From: Actinomycetes bacterium
Lineage (GTDB): Bacteria > Actinomycetota > Acidimicrobiia > Acidimicrobiales > Bog-793
Reading direction: 5' to 3'
Length of the DNA: 11,156 bases
Assembly: GCA_021785095.1 (NCBI GenBank)
Contig: JAJYGM010000049.1
Coordinates: 1-11,156 of the forward strand
The translations under genes and the position numbers were made by a program. The notes under the pieces were generated by a model. That model saw nothing but the letters and a program-made list of their open reading frames with translations. It had not been told where the DNA came from and made no database searches. Shown piece after piece: positions 1-7,144 of the stretch; position 1 is the first letter of the stretch; every line of letters starts with the position of its first letter.

Positions 1-926
1 CTAGGTTCAGACGGTCGTCTGCGGCACCCGCGTCGGTGACGTCTTCGCCGCCACCGACTGCCACCTCGGCGATCCCCGACCTGTTCGTCTCCACCGCCGC
101 GATCCCGTTTCCCGGCGAGCTCTTCGTCTGGCCGAGGTTCCCGGCCAGGATCGAGAGGGACGACAACGACTGGATCTCGGGGATCACCTGGTCGGCAGGT
201 CCCCAAAGCGCCTCGGGCAGCGGCACGTTCTACACCGACCTGTCCTGCAGCGGACCCGCCGCGAGCTGCCCTCCGCTAGCCGAAGGCACAGTCGAGCTCA
301 GCGCCACTTCGCCCGAGACCTGCACCGTGACCTTCGCGAACCCGTCCACAGGAGCCCAGCAGTCCGAGCAGGCCGACGTCTACGACCAGCTCCAGTACAC
401 CGAGGTGAGCGGCTCTCAGTCCGGTCAAACCGTCATTTTGCCCTCACCGTGCTCCGGGGCATCCAAGCCGGCTGGACGTTGTCGTACCTCGGCTCTCTCG
501 GCGCAGCCCTTCTCCCTCGCGGGCGGCGGGGCGGCAGGATCGCGGGGCGGCGCCTTCGGCCTCACCAACGGCGGCACCGTCACCTGCACGCTCTTCGGCT
601 ACCCCGGCCTGCAGCTGCTCGGCGCCAACGGGCAACCACTTCCCACCACGGTGATCCGAGGCCACTACGAGGTGGTCGATGTCGTGCCCGAACAGACGGT
701 GGCTCTTGCCCCTGGTGCCCGAGCTCGGTTCTACTTCATGTACTCGGACACGCTGGGCGGAGGTTACCCGGCCGTCTGCCCGACGGCCGCCAGCGTCGAG
801 ATAACGCTTCCGGGGGCCCACAACCACCTGCTCGTCGCGACGAGCATCGCACCGTGCGAAGGGCACATCTGGGTCTCTCCCGTCACTGCTTCCACACCGT
901 TTCCGCTGGTGAACGGCGCTCCTTGA
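1..926 (+). CDS. DUF4232 domain protein, 5'-truncated by the window edge
   Basis: The reading frame is open from the first complete codon (position 3) to the TGA at 924-926. A GTG at 36 could serve as a start, but it has no Shine-Dalgarno sequence before it and no signal peptide after it. I infer that the gene begins upstream of the window. The C-terminal half, from about 148 codons after the GTG, resembles DUF4232: it opens with CRTSAL, continues with GAFGLTNGGTVTCTLFGYP, and has later Cys residues in AVCPTA and IAPCEG. DUF4232 is a beta-rich domain common in secreted actinobacterial proteins and has no assigned reaction. The N-terminal half is Ser/Pro/Thr-rich, then carries Cys residues in LSCSGPAASCPP and PETCTV; I do not recognise it. 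The protein is probably cell-surface or secreted. A 144-bp gap and no shared function separate it from the next gene, so it is probably unrelated to the downstream cluster. Confidence 0.7.
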   Translation, partial: RFRRSSAAPASVTSSPPPTATSAIPDLFVSTAAIPFPGELFVWPRFPARIERDDNDWISGITWSAGPQSASGSGTFYTDLSCSGPAASCPPLAEGTVELSATSPETCTVTFANPSTGAQQSEQADVYDQLQYTEVSGSQSGQTVILPSPCSGASKPAGRCRTSALSAQPFSLAGGGAAGSRGGAFGLTNGGTVTCTLFGYPGLQLLGANGQPLPTTVIRGHYEVVDVVPEQTVALAPGARARFYFMYSDTLGGGYPAVCPTAASVEITLPGAHNHLLVATSIAPCEGHIWVSPVTASTPFPLVNGAP

Positions 927-1002
927 CGGGTGCCGATCGGGTGCGACCTCCGAGGGCCTCGAACTAAGGATGCCCATACTGTACGAGCGTTTACCTTTAC
1001 TC

Positions 1003-1008
1003 TATAGT
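1003..1008 (+). promoter_or_regulatory. Possible -10 box for the amidohydrolase gene
   Basis: TATAGT lies in a short AT-rich island (about 976-1008) inside otherwise GC-rich DNA, 62 bp before the amidohydrolase start. The sequence 17-18 bp upstream (around 979-985, CTGTACG) is a poor match to a -35 box. The -10 is therefore plausible from composition and position only. The rest of 927-1070 holds no gene that I can see. Confidence 0.35.
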
Positions 1009-1070
1009 CCACCCGGCCGGCGCGCCCGGCGAAGCAGTGAGCGAGCGCGAGTCGAGCATCGGAGGACGAG

Positions 1071-2504
1071 ATGTCGGAAGGCATGAACGGCGGGATGCGT
1101 GCGCTGGTCGGGGCGACGGTGATCACGGCGACCGGCGAGCATCCGATCGACGGCGGCGTGGTGCTCGTGCAGGACTCGCGGATCGTCGCCGTCGGCACAC
1201 GACAGGAGGTGCCTGTCCCCGAGGCGGCCGACGTCATCGATCTCTCGCGCCACTACCTGCTTCCCGGGTTGATCGACGGCAACGTGCATCTCGTCCCGTG
1301 GCCAGGCTGGAACTACGCCGAATTCCTCGCGAGATACGAGGACCGCCTCGACGAGGTGGCCGTGGAGGCCGCCCAGGTGCTGCTCGCGAGCGGCTTCACG
1401 ACCGTGTTCGACACGATGGGTCCGCTCGACGCGTTGCTCGCCGCTCGTGACCGCTCGGAGTCGGGCGCGGTGGTGGCTGCTCGCATCCGGGTGGCCGGCA
1501 ACATCGTCGGCTTCCGCGCCGTCTTCACGACACCTGAGGCGATGGCGTCGGCCACACGTGGTCTCCAGGACCGCATGAACCGCCGGTTCGAGGCAGGTGG
1601 TGGACCGGACCTCTGCTGGAAGAGCCCGGCTCAGATCTACGACCAGATGACGCGGTATGTGGAACAGGGCGTCGATTTCGTCAAGTACGGCGCGACCGGT
1701 GACGACGAGCCCGTGAACAGCTCGACAGGACAGTGGGCAGTCCTCAGGTTCAGCCCGGACCAGCAGCGTGCCATCGTGGAGGCGGTTCATGCGGCCGGGA
1801 AGACCGTCCAGACCCATACGACGTCGGCGGAGTCGGTGCACATCGCGGTCGAGGTGGGAAACGACATCGGGCAACACGTCGCCTTCACGTGCGCGTCGAG
1901 GTTGTACGACCGGACGATCGAGTTGATGCTCGAACGCGGCTACTGCTGCGGTACCCAGTGGGCTCCGCTCACCGACGAGCAGCTCCGGATCGTAGAGCAA
2001 CGGGACTTCCCGGGAGATGACCGGTTCAACGGAGCGGAGGGGTACAACTACGAGCTCGAGAACTCGGTCCGGCTCATCGAGGCAGGCGTGCCGCAGTTCG
2101 TCAGCACGGACAGCATCGTCTTCGACCCCGACGTCGCCGGCGACGCTGATTGGGGTGGCCTTGGCGGCCACAAGTCGATCTCGGGCGAGGCGCAATTCCT
2201 CGTCATGCAGTCGATGTCTCAGCGCGGCATGACCAACATGCAGATCATCCAGTCCGCGACGAGCACCCCCGCCAAGGCGTACCAAATGGACAGCGAGATC
2301 GGCACGCTCGAGGCGGGGAAGGTCGCCGACATGGTCGTCGTCGGCTCGGATCCACTCGAGGAGATCGCGAACCTCCGTGACGTCCGCATGGTGATGAAAG
2401 GTGGCGAGGTCGTCGACGTCGACGCGCTTCCTTCTTCGCCCGTGCTCACGAGCGCTTCCGCGCGACACCCCGGTCTTGTCCGAAAAAGCGACGCGCGAGG
2501 CTGA
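1071..2504 (+). CDS. Metal-dependent amidohydrolase (imidazolonepropionase/Xaa-Pro dipeptidase-like)
   Basis: This 477-residue cytoplasmic enzyme belongs to the amidohydrolase superfamily, which hydrolyses C-N bonds in cyclic or linear amides at a one- or two-metal centre. The start is ATG 1071, 5 bp after GGAGG at 1061-1065. An N-terminal beta-sandwich segment (about residues 11-62) leads into LLPGLIDGNVHL. Candidate metal-site residues are His73, Lys205 (FVKYGATG, the usual carboxylated-lysine position), His249 (QTHTTSAES), His269 (GQHVAF) and Asp347 (VSTDS). The C-terminal EIGTLEAGKVADMVVVGSDP is the classic family ending. The first His of the usual HxH motif is Asn71. There is no signal peptide. 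The gene has its own upstream region and is followed by a convergent regulator gene. Family assignment is firm; the substrate is unknown, and proximity to the ureohydrolase operon only hints at a shared nitrogen pathway. Confidence 0.9.
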   Translation: MSEGMNGGMRALVGATVITATGEHPIDGGVVLVQDSRIVAVGTRQEVPVPEAADVIDLSRHYLLPGLIDGNVHLVPWPGWNYAEFLARYEDRLDEVAVEAAQVLLASGFTTVFDTMGPLDALLAARDRSESGAVVAARIRVAGNIVGFRAVFTTPEAMASATRGLQDRMNRRFEAGGGPDLCWKSPAQIYDQMTRYVEQGVDFVKYGATGDDEPVNSSTGQWAVLRFSPDQQRAIVEAVHAAGKTVQTHTTSAESVHIAVEVGNDIGQHVAFTCASRLYDRTIELMLERGYCCGTQWAPLTDEQLRIVEQRDFPGDDRFNGAEGYNYELENSVRLIEAGVPQFVSTDSIVFDPDVAGDADWGGLGGHKSISGEAQFLVMQSMSQRGMTNMQIIQSATSTPAKAYQMDSEIGTLEAGKVADMVVVGSDPLEEIANLRDVRMVMKGGEVVDVDALPSSPVLTSASARHPGLVRKSDARG

Positions 2505-2525
2505 GGTCGGCCGCCGAGGGACCGA

Positions 2526-2543
2526 GGCCGGTGAGGTCCGGCC
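2526..2543. terminator. Hairpin between convergent genes, probable bidirectional terminator
   Basis: GGCCGG (2526-2531) and CCGGCC (2538-2543) form a perfect 6-bp GC stem around a 6-nt loop. The hairpin lies in the 48-bp gap between the stop of the amidohydrolase and the stop of the convergent regulator. There is no T-run on either side, as is common for terminators in high-GC actinobacteria. Termination is inferred from position and structure. Confidence 0.5.
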
Positions 2544-2552
2544 GTGTACCGA

Positions 2553-3188
2553 TCACCACGGTGCAGGCGAGAGCACCCAGAGGACGACAGCGCGCCGCGA
2601 CGAGGACGGGTTGCGCCACTGGTGAGCGAAACGTGGCGAGAAGCTCAACGTGTCACCCTGGTTGAGCCGGTGGGTGGTGCCGTCGACAGTCACCTCGACG
2701 CTGCCCTGCTCGACGACGACGATCTCGGCGTTGGTGTCGAGGGAGTAGGGCTCCTCGCCGCTCCCGCCGCCCGGCTCGATCAGCGAGCGGATGATCTGCA
2801 CGTCGCGGCTGCTCGTGGGCGTGACGAGGTACTCCCGCACGCGCTCCCCGCCGAAGTTGATCCGGGGCGCTTCGTCCCGACGGATGAGGTCCGTCCGGAC
2901 GGACTGGAAGAGCGAGCCGATCTCGATCCCGAGCGTTGCGCAGATCCGGATCAGCGAGGCGACCGAGGCGGACGCGATGTCGCGCTCGAGCTGGCTGATG
3001 AACCCCTTGGTGAGCGAGGTGGCCTCGGCGAGCTGTTCGAGGGAGAGTCCCCGCTGGCGCCGAGCTTCGCGAAGACGCGGGCCGATTCGCATCGCAGCTT
3101 CTGCGTCGATCGGCGCCCCAGAGTGCCGGGCTGCCGTCGGCCGCCGTCGAAGCACCCCCTCTGGTGGAACTCCCGACCGTTGCGCCAT
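2553..3188 (-). CDS. XRE-family transcriptional regulator with C-terminal cupin domain
   Basis: This 211-residue regulator probably controls the divergent ureohydrolase operon. The start is ATG at 3186-3188 (minus strand), preceded by GAGGGAG about 5 bp upstream. The frame stays open further upstream, but that stretch is Arg/Pro-rich, crosses the intergenic region and overlaps the neighbouring gene. Residues 36-91 form an HTH_3 (XRE) domain: RLREARRQRGLSLEQLAEAT, then KGFISQLERD as the recognition helix, then SVASLIRICATLGI. Residues about 136-205 form a small cupin (VEVTVDGTTHRLNQGDTLSF). This architecture is that of SutR/PuuR-type regulators, in which the cupin is thought to sense a small ligand. 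The usual cupin HxH is absent (PYSLDTNAE), with only His189 in FAHQW, so metal binding is doubtful. The first 32 residues look disordered; Met33 is an alternative start. Confidence 0.92.
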   Translation of the reverse strand: MAQRSGVPPEGVLRRRPTAARHSGAPIDAEAAMRIGPRLREARRQRGLSLEQLAEATSLTKGFISQLERDIASASVASLIRICATLGIEIGSLFQSVRTDLIRRDEAPRINFGGERVREYLVTPTSSRDVQIIRSLIEPGGGSGEEPYSLDTNAEIVVVEQGSVEVTVDGTTHRLNQGDTLSFSPRFAHQWRNPSSSRRAVVLWVLSPAPW

Positions 3189-3349
3189 GACGTCTCCCTC
3201 TGTTGACACGCGACCGTCGTTCTGTGAAGCTAAACAATCGATCGGCACCACTACACCGTGACGGTCCCACGGCCCAGCCGATCGAGCAGGGGACAGCTTA
3301 TGTGCGGTGGGTCGCACCACGTTTCCATCGCCGCAACAGGAGGGGAGTC
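3189..3349. promoter_or_regulatory. Divergent intergenic region between regulator and ureohydrolase operon
   Basis: This 161-bp region separates the regulator and ureohydrolase genes and must hold both promoters. A perfect TTGACA lies at 3203-3208 on the plus strand, but no good -10 box follows at 16-19 bp, so I do not place a promoter. An AT-richer patch (3223-3238) contains GTGAAGCTAAAC at 3224-3235, which matches 9 of 12 bases of the left arm of the palindrome before SBP2. A nested inverted repeat lies at 3238-3285. The Shine-Dalgarno sequence AGGAGG at 3338-3343 fixes the GTG start of the ureohydrolase. Divergent regulators of this type often bind such regions to control both genes; that is inference here. 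Confidence 0.5.
3238..3285. repeat. Nested inverted repeat in the ureohydrolase leader
   Basis: TCGATCGGC (3238-3246) is repeated as its exact reverse complement GCCGATCGA (3277-3285). Inside it, CCGTG (3256-3260) pairs with CACGG (3268-3272) around the 7-nt loop ACGGTCC. As RNA this could fold into a stem with an asymmetric internal loop (9 and 4 nt). As DNA, the outer arms, with centres about 39 bp apart, could be paired operator sites. It lies 53 bp before the ribosome binding site of the ureohydrolase. Confidence 0.4.
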
Positions 3350-4360
3350 GTGGCAGAGTCAAACGGAGCGGTGAACATCGGCCCAGTCGATGCAGCCCTC
3401 GTCCCGCGCTTCGCGGGACCATCGACCTTCGCGCGGCTGCCCGAGCTCGGTGTCGTCGGCACGGCAGACGTGGCAGTGCTCGGCGTCCCGTTCGACGGCG
3501 GGACGAGCTACCGCCCTGGGGCCCGCTTCGGTCCACAGGCGGTGCGAGCGGCATCGAAGCTCCTCCGCCCCTACCATCCCGGTCTCGACACCGAGCCCTT
3601 CGACGTCCAGCAGGTCGTGGATGCAGGCGACGTCCCCTGCACACCGTTCAACATCGACTCGGCGGTGGACGCCATCGAGCAGACGGCGCGTTCGCTGCAG
3701 GAGCGAGTCGGCAGGATCGTCACCATCGGAGGGGACCACACGATCGCACTCCCGCTGCTGCGGGCGCTCGCCAGCCGTCACGGTCCCGTCGCCCTCGTGC
3801 ACTTCGACGCCCACCTCGACACCTGGGACACCTATTTCGACGCCCCGATCACGCACGGGACGCCGTTTCGCCGCGCCCGCGAGGAGGGTCTGCTCCTCGA
3901 CGACCACACGATGCACATCGGGATCCGCGGCTCTCTGTACGGCCGAGACGACCTGCCCGAGGACGAAGAGATGGGGTTCCGCACGATCTCCGCTATGGAC
4001 CTCGACTCGCTCGGCATCGGCGGAGTGGCGGACGTCATCGTCTCGCGGGTGGGCAGTGCGCCGCTGTACGTCTCGATCGACATCGACGTCCTCGACCCGG
4101 CGCATGCCCCCGCAACGGGCACGCCCGAGGCGGGAGGCCTCACGAGCCGTGAGCTGCTCGGGATCCTCCGCCGGATGAGCGACACCAACCTCGTCGGCGC
4201 CGACGTCGTCGAGGTCTCGCCTCCCTTCGACCATGCCGAGATCACCTCGGTGGCGGCCGCCAACGTCGTCTACGAGCTGCTCGCACTGCTCGCAAAGTCG
4301 CATTCTCCCGAACCCGCACCCGCTCGCCGCGCTGAGGTGCCGGCGCAGTCGTCGTCCTAG
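3350..4360 (+). CDS. Agmatinase/arginase-family ureohydrolase
   Basis: This 336-residue cytoplasmic enzyme belongs to the ureohydrolase superfamily, whose members use a dinuclear metal centre to release urea from guanidino compounds. The start is GTG 3350, 6 bp after AGGAGG; the frame is open back to 3203, but that part is non-coding in character. All six metal ligands are visible: His130 in GGDHT, Asp153, His155 and Asp157 in DAHLD, and Asp244 and Asp246 in SIDIDVLDP. Other family marks are GVPFDGGTSYRPGARFGP, ITHGTPFRRA, and the C-terminal EVSPPFDHAEITSVAAAN that is typical of agmatinases. Agmatine, guanidinobutyrate, guanidinopropionate or guanidine itself are all possible substrates; motifs alone do not separate them. 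The last 20 or so residues are a Pro/Ala/Ser tail. It is the first gene of an operon; its stop overlaps the ribosome binding site of the next gene. Confidence 0.92.
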   Translation: MAESNGAVNIGPVDAALVPRFAGPSTFARLPELGVVGTADVAVLGVPFDGGTSYRPGARFGPQAVRAASKLLRPYHPGLDTEPFDVQQVVDAGDVPCTPFNIDSAVDAIEQTARSLQERVGRIVTIGGDHTIALPLLRALASRHGPVALVHFDAHLDTWDTYFDAPITHGTPFRRAREEGLLLDDHTMHIGIRGSLYGRDDLPEDEEMGFRTISAMDLDSLGIGGVADVIVSRVGSAPLYVSIDIDVLDPAHAPATGTPEAGGLTSRELLGILRRMSDTNLVGADVVEVSPPFDHAEITSVAAANVVYELLALLAKSHSPEPAPARRAEVPAQSSS

Positions 4361-4368
4361 GAGGAGCT

Positions 4369-6192
4369 GTGAAAACAAGACGGTTCATGCGTGCCGCAGT
4401 CCTGGCGGCCGCGGCCTCGCTCGCCCTTGCCGCCTGCACGAGCGCGACTTCGGGAAGCGGGGGCGGGCAGGCAGGGAAGACGCCGGCGTCAGGCGGCACG
4501 GTCACCTTCGCCGAGTCGGCAGGCGCTCCGCCGAACTACATCTTCCCGCTCGACGCCCTCCAGTACTTCAACACGAGCAACATCAACCAGTTCCAGTACC
4601 TGATGTGGCGCCCCCTCTACTGGTTCGGCAACGGCAGCCGGGTCGTGCTGAACCAGCCGCTCAGCCTCGCCCTCCCTCCCGTGTACAGCAACGGCGACAG
4701 GACCGTCTCGATGACCCTCAAGCACTGGCGTTGGTCCGACGGTTCACCCGTGACCGTGCGGGACGTCGTCTTCTGGCTCAACCTCTTGAAGGCGAACCGA
4801 GACAACTGGGGCGAGTACGTGCCCGGCTTCTTCCCCGACGATGTGACGAGCGTCTCGACGAAGGGCAACGCGACGATCGTCCTTGACCTGAACGCACCAG
4901 TGAACCCGACGTGGTTCACCTTCAACGAGCTCTCGCAGCTCATCCCTCTTCCCCAGCAGGCGTGGGACAAGACGTCCTCGAGCGGCAAGGTCGGCAATTA
5001 CGACGAGACCACTGCCGGTGCCCACGCGGTCTACAAGTTCCTCGACGCTCAGTCCCGCAGCCTCAGCACCTACGCCACCAACTCGCTCTGGCAGGTCGTG
5101 GACGGCCCCTGGCACCTCTCCCAATTCAACGCCGACGGGTACGCCGTCTTCGTGCCCAACAAGAAGTACTCCGGGCCGGTGAAGCCTCGACTCGCGAAGT
5201 TCATCGAGCAGCCGTTCACCTCCGAGTCGGCGGAGTACAACGACCTCCGGTCCGGCGCGCTCACCTACGGCTACGTGCCGGTGACCGACATCGCCCAGCG
5301 CAGCCAGATCGTGAGCAGCGGATACGACGTCGTTCCCTGGTACCTGTGGTCGATGAACATCCTCCCGATCAACTTCAACAACCCGACCGTCGGCCCGATC
5401 TTCAAGCAGACCTACCTACGCCAGGCCGTGCAGCGCCTCATCGACGAGCCGCAGTACATCTCGGCCATCCTTTCCGGTTACGGCATCCCCGACTACGGGC
5501 CCGTGCCGAACGGCCCTTCGAACCCGTACGTCGATCCGAGCGTCGCCCGCGGACCGCTCGGCTACAACCTGAAGGCTGCCGAGGCACTGCTCTCCGACCA
5601 CGGATGGACTGTGAGCAGCAGCGGGGTGCGGGTGTGCACACGGCCTGGCAGCGGAGCGAACGAGTGCGGAGCAGGTGTCGCCCGCGGTGCCTCGCTCAGC
5701 TTCAACCTCGTGTACGCCTCGGGCATCGTCACCGTTGACGCCGAGATGCGGGCTTTCCAGTCGTCGCTCCTGCAGGCGGGCATCGCCCTGCATCTGAGCC
5801 AGGCTCCGGCCGGGACCGTCTACTCGACGGCCGTGCCCTGCTCGGCGAGCCAGGCAAGCTGCAAGTGGCAGATGGCCTACTGGGGAAACGGCTGGGAGTT
5901 CTCGCCCGACAACTACCCGAGCGGGGAAGTCGCCTTCTCGACCGGGGCGGTCGGCAACTTCGGCAGCTACTCGAACCAGACGATGGACCGCCTCGTCAAG
6001 GCGACGACCAACCGGCCGGGTCTCCAGCCCCTGCTCACCTGGGAGAAGTACACGGCCCTGCAGGTGCCGATGCTCTTCATGCCACTCAGTCCGTACCAGG
6101 TGTCGGCGATCAGCACGAGGTTGCACGGCACAGTGCCCCAACCGGCTGACGGGCTGTCGCTGACACCCGAGGACTGGTACTTCTCGCGGTAG
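4369..6192 (+). CDS. ABC transporter family-5 substrate-binding lipoprotein (SBP1)
   Basis: This 607-residue extracellular solute-binding protein captures its ligand for the two permeases encoded next. The start is GTG 4369, after AGGAGG at 4359-4364, which overlaps the stop codon of the ureohydrolase and implies translational linkage. Residues 1-22 are a lipoprotein signal peptide (KTRR, a hydrophobic Ala/Leu stretch, lipobox LAAC), with lipidated Cys23 followed by a Ser/Gly linker to about residue 42. The body matches the peptide/nickel-type SBP_bac_5 fold, with the hallmark RWSDGSPVTVRDVVFWLNLL near residues 121-140. Two Cys pairs (423/433 and 491/498) are conserved in the downstream paralogue SBP2 and may form disulfides. 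It ends LTPEDWYFSR. The family binds oligopeptides but also many other solutes. The context (ureohydrolase, amide hydrolase) suggests a nitrogenous ligand, which is inference. Confidence 0.93.
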   Translation: MKTRRFMRAAVLAAAASLALAACTSATSGSGGGQAGKTPASGGTVTFAESAGAPPNYIFPLDALQYFNTSNINQFQYLMWRPLYWFGNGSRVVLNQPLSLALPPVYSNGDRTVSMTLKHWRWSDGSPVTVRDVVFWLNLLKANRDNWGEYVPGFFPDDVTSVSTKGNATIVLDLNAPVNPTWFTFNELSQLIPLPQQAWDKTSSSGKVGNYDETTAGAHAVYKFLDAQSRSLSTYATNSLWQVVDGPWHLSQFNADGYAVFVPNKKYSGPVKPRLAKFIEQPFTSESAEYNDLRSGALTYGYVPVTDIAQRSQIVSSGYDVVPWYLWSMNILPINFNNPTVGPIFKQTYLRQAVQRLIDEPQYISAILSGYGIPDYGPVPNGPSNPYVDPSVARGPLGYNLKAAEALLSDHGWTVSSSGVRVCTRPGSGANECGAGVARGASLSFNLVYASGIVTVDAEMRAFQSSLLQAGIALHLSQAPAGTVYSTAVPCSASQASCKWQMAYWGNGWEFSPDNYPSGEVAFSTGAVGNFGSYSNQTMDRLVKATTNRPGLQPLLTWEKYTALQVPMLFMPLSPYQVSAISTRLHGTVPQPADGLSLTPEDWYFSR

Positions 6193-6199
6193 GGCCCCG

Positions 6200-7144
6200 A
6201 TGCTGAAGTACACCCTCGCTCGGATCCTCCACGCAGTCATCGTGCTGTTCGGGGTGAGCATCATCGTCTTCGTGATGATCCACCTCCTGCCCGGTGGGCC
6301 GGCACGTGCACTGCTCGGTCCGAGGGCGACGCCTCAGGACGTCCGCGCCTTCAACGCGGAGTACGGCTACGACAAACCCCTCGTCATCCAGTACTTCGTG
6401 TGGCTGTCGGAGGTGCTCCGCGGGAACCTCGGCTTCTCGGTCAAGTTGAACCAACAGGTGTCGTCGGTCATCGCCGCCCGGCTGCCCGGCACGGCCTTGC
6501 TCGTCGGGCTCGCCAACCTGCTGGCGATCCTCATCGCCGTGCCTGTCGGCCTCGCGCAGGCGGTGCGCCGGAACAAGTTCTTCGACTACCTCGCCACAGG
6601 CTTCGGCTTCCTCTTCTACTCGATGCCCGTGTTCTGGCTCGGCCTGATCCTCGTCGTCCTGCTCTCCGAGCAGTTCCACCTGCTGCCGCCGATCGTGCCG
6701 CAGGCGAGCTTCGGGCAGCTGCTTCTGCACCCCGGGGACATCGCACTCCCGGTGCTCACGCTCACGCTCGTCACGACCGCGTTGTTCAGCCGCTACATGA
6801 GATCGTCGGCGCTCGAGAACCTCCCGCTCGACTACGTCCGCACCGCGCGCGCGAAAGGGGTGGGGCGTCAACGGGTCATCTGGCGCCACGTCCTGCGAAA
6901 CGCCGCCGGGCCGCTCATCACGCTCGTCGGCCTCACCCTGCCGGTCGTCGTCGGCGGCGCGGTGATCGTCGAGTCGGTCTTCAACTACCCGGGGATGGGG
7001 CTGCTGTTCTGGAACGCGGCTCAGTCCCAGGACTACCCGGTCATCCTCGGGGTCACCATCGTCACGGGCGCCGCCACCGTGCTCGGTTCGCTGATCGCCG
7101 ACCTCCTCTATGCGGTCGCAGACCCGCGGGTGAGGTTCACGTGA
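6200..7144 (+). CDS. ABC transporter permease, DppB/OppB type
   Basis: This 314-residue inner-membrane permease forms one half of the translocation pore of a peptide-type importer. The start is ATG 6200, 7 bp after the SBP1 stop, with only a weak AGGG before it, so translation is probably coupled. Hydrophobic segments lie at about 9-30, 96-120, 130-155, 181-198, 233-257 and 280-305, giving the six helices of the family. The N-terminus (YTLARILHAVIVLFGVSIIV) and HLLPGGPARALLGP are typical DppB features. The cytoplasmic EAA loop, which docks the ATPase, is DYVRTARAKGVGRQRVIWRH from residue 211 and is well conserved. Its stop overlaps the start of the next permease gene by one base (TGATG). Its length is normal for the family. 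Confidence 0.95.
   Translation: MLKYTLARILHAVIVLFGVSIIVFVMIHLLPGGPARALLGPRATPQDVRAFNAEYGYDKPLVIQYFVWLSEVLRGNLGFSVKLNQQVSSVIAARLPGTALLVGLANLLAILIAVPVGLAQAVRRNKFFDYLATGFGFLFYSMPVFWLGLILVVLLSEQFHLLPPIVPQASFGQLLLHPGDIALPVLTLTLVTTALFSRYMRSSALENLPLDYVRTARAKGVGRQRVIWRHVLRNAAGPLITLVGLTLPVVVGGAVIVESVFNYPGMGLLFWNAAQSQDYPVILGVTIVTGAATVLGSLIADLLYAVADPRVRFT

Noticed and set aside
950..964. CGAGG-G-CCTCG palindrome after the DUF4232 gene as a terminator
   Set aside because: The loop would be a single base, the stem is only 5 bp and no T-run follows, so it cannot form a useful hairpin.
444..977. Overlapping open frames on both strands in the DUF4232 region
   Set aside because: Their translations are low-complexity Arg/Gly-rich shadows of the DUF4232 frame, without start signals or recognisable domains.
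1002..2468. Long antisense open frame (488 codons) opposite the amidohydrolase
   Set aside because: It is a shadow frame produced by high GC at third positions. It is rich in Arg, Asp, His and Val, has no family motif, and the sense strand has a clear ribosome binding site and conserved domains.
3203..3236. Promoter built from TTGACA (3203-3208) and TAAACA (3231-3236)
   Set aside because: The spacer would be 22 bp, outside the workable 16-19 bp, and no better -10 box occurs at the right distance.
3203..3349. Upstream GTG start at 3203 for the ureohydrolase
   Set aside because: The extra 49 codons encode no family sequence and lie over the divergent promoter region. AGGAGG at 3338-3343 clearly serves GTG 3350.
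3189..3644. N-terminal extension of the XRE/cupin frame by about 152 codons
   Set aside because: The extension is Arg/Pro-rich, overlaps the divergent ureohydrolase gene and lacks a ribosome binding site, whereas ATG 3186-3188 has a good one.
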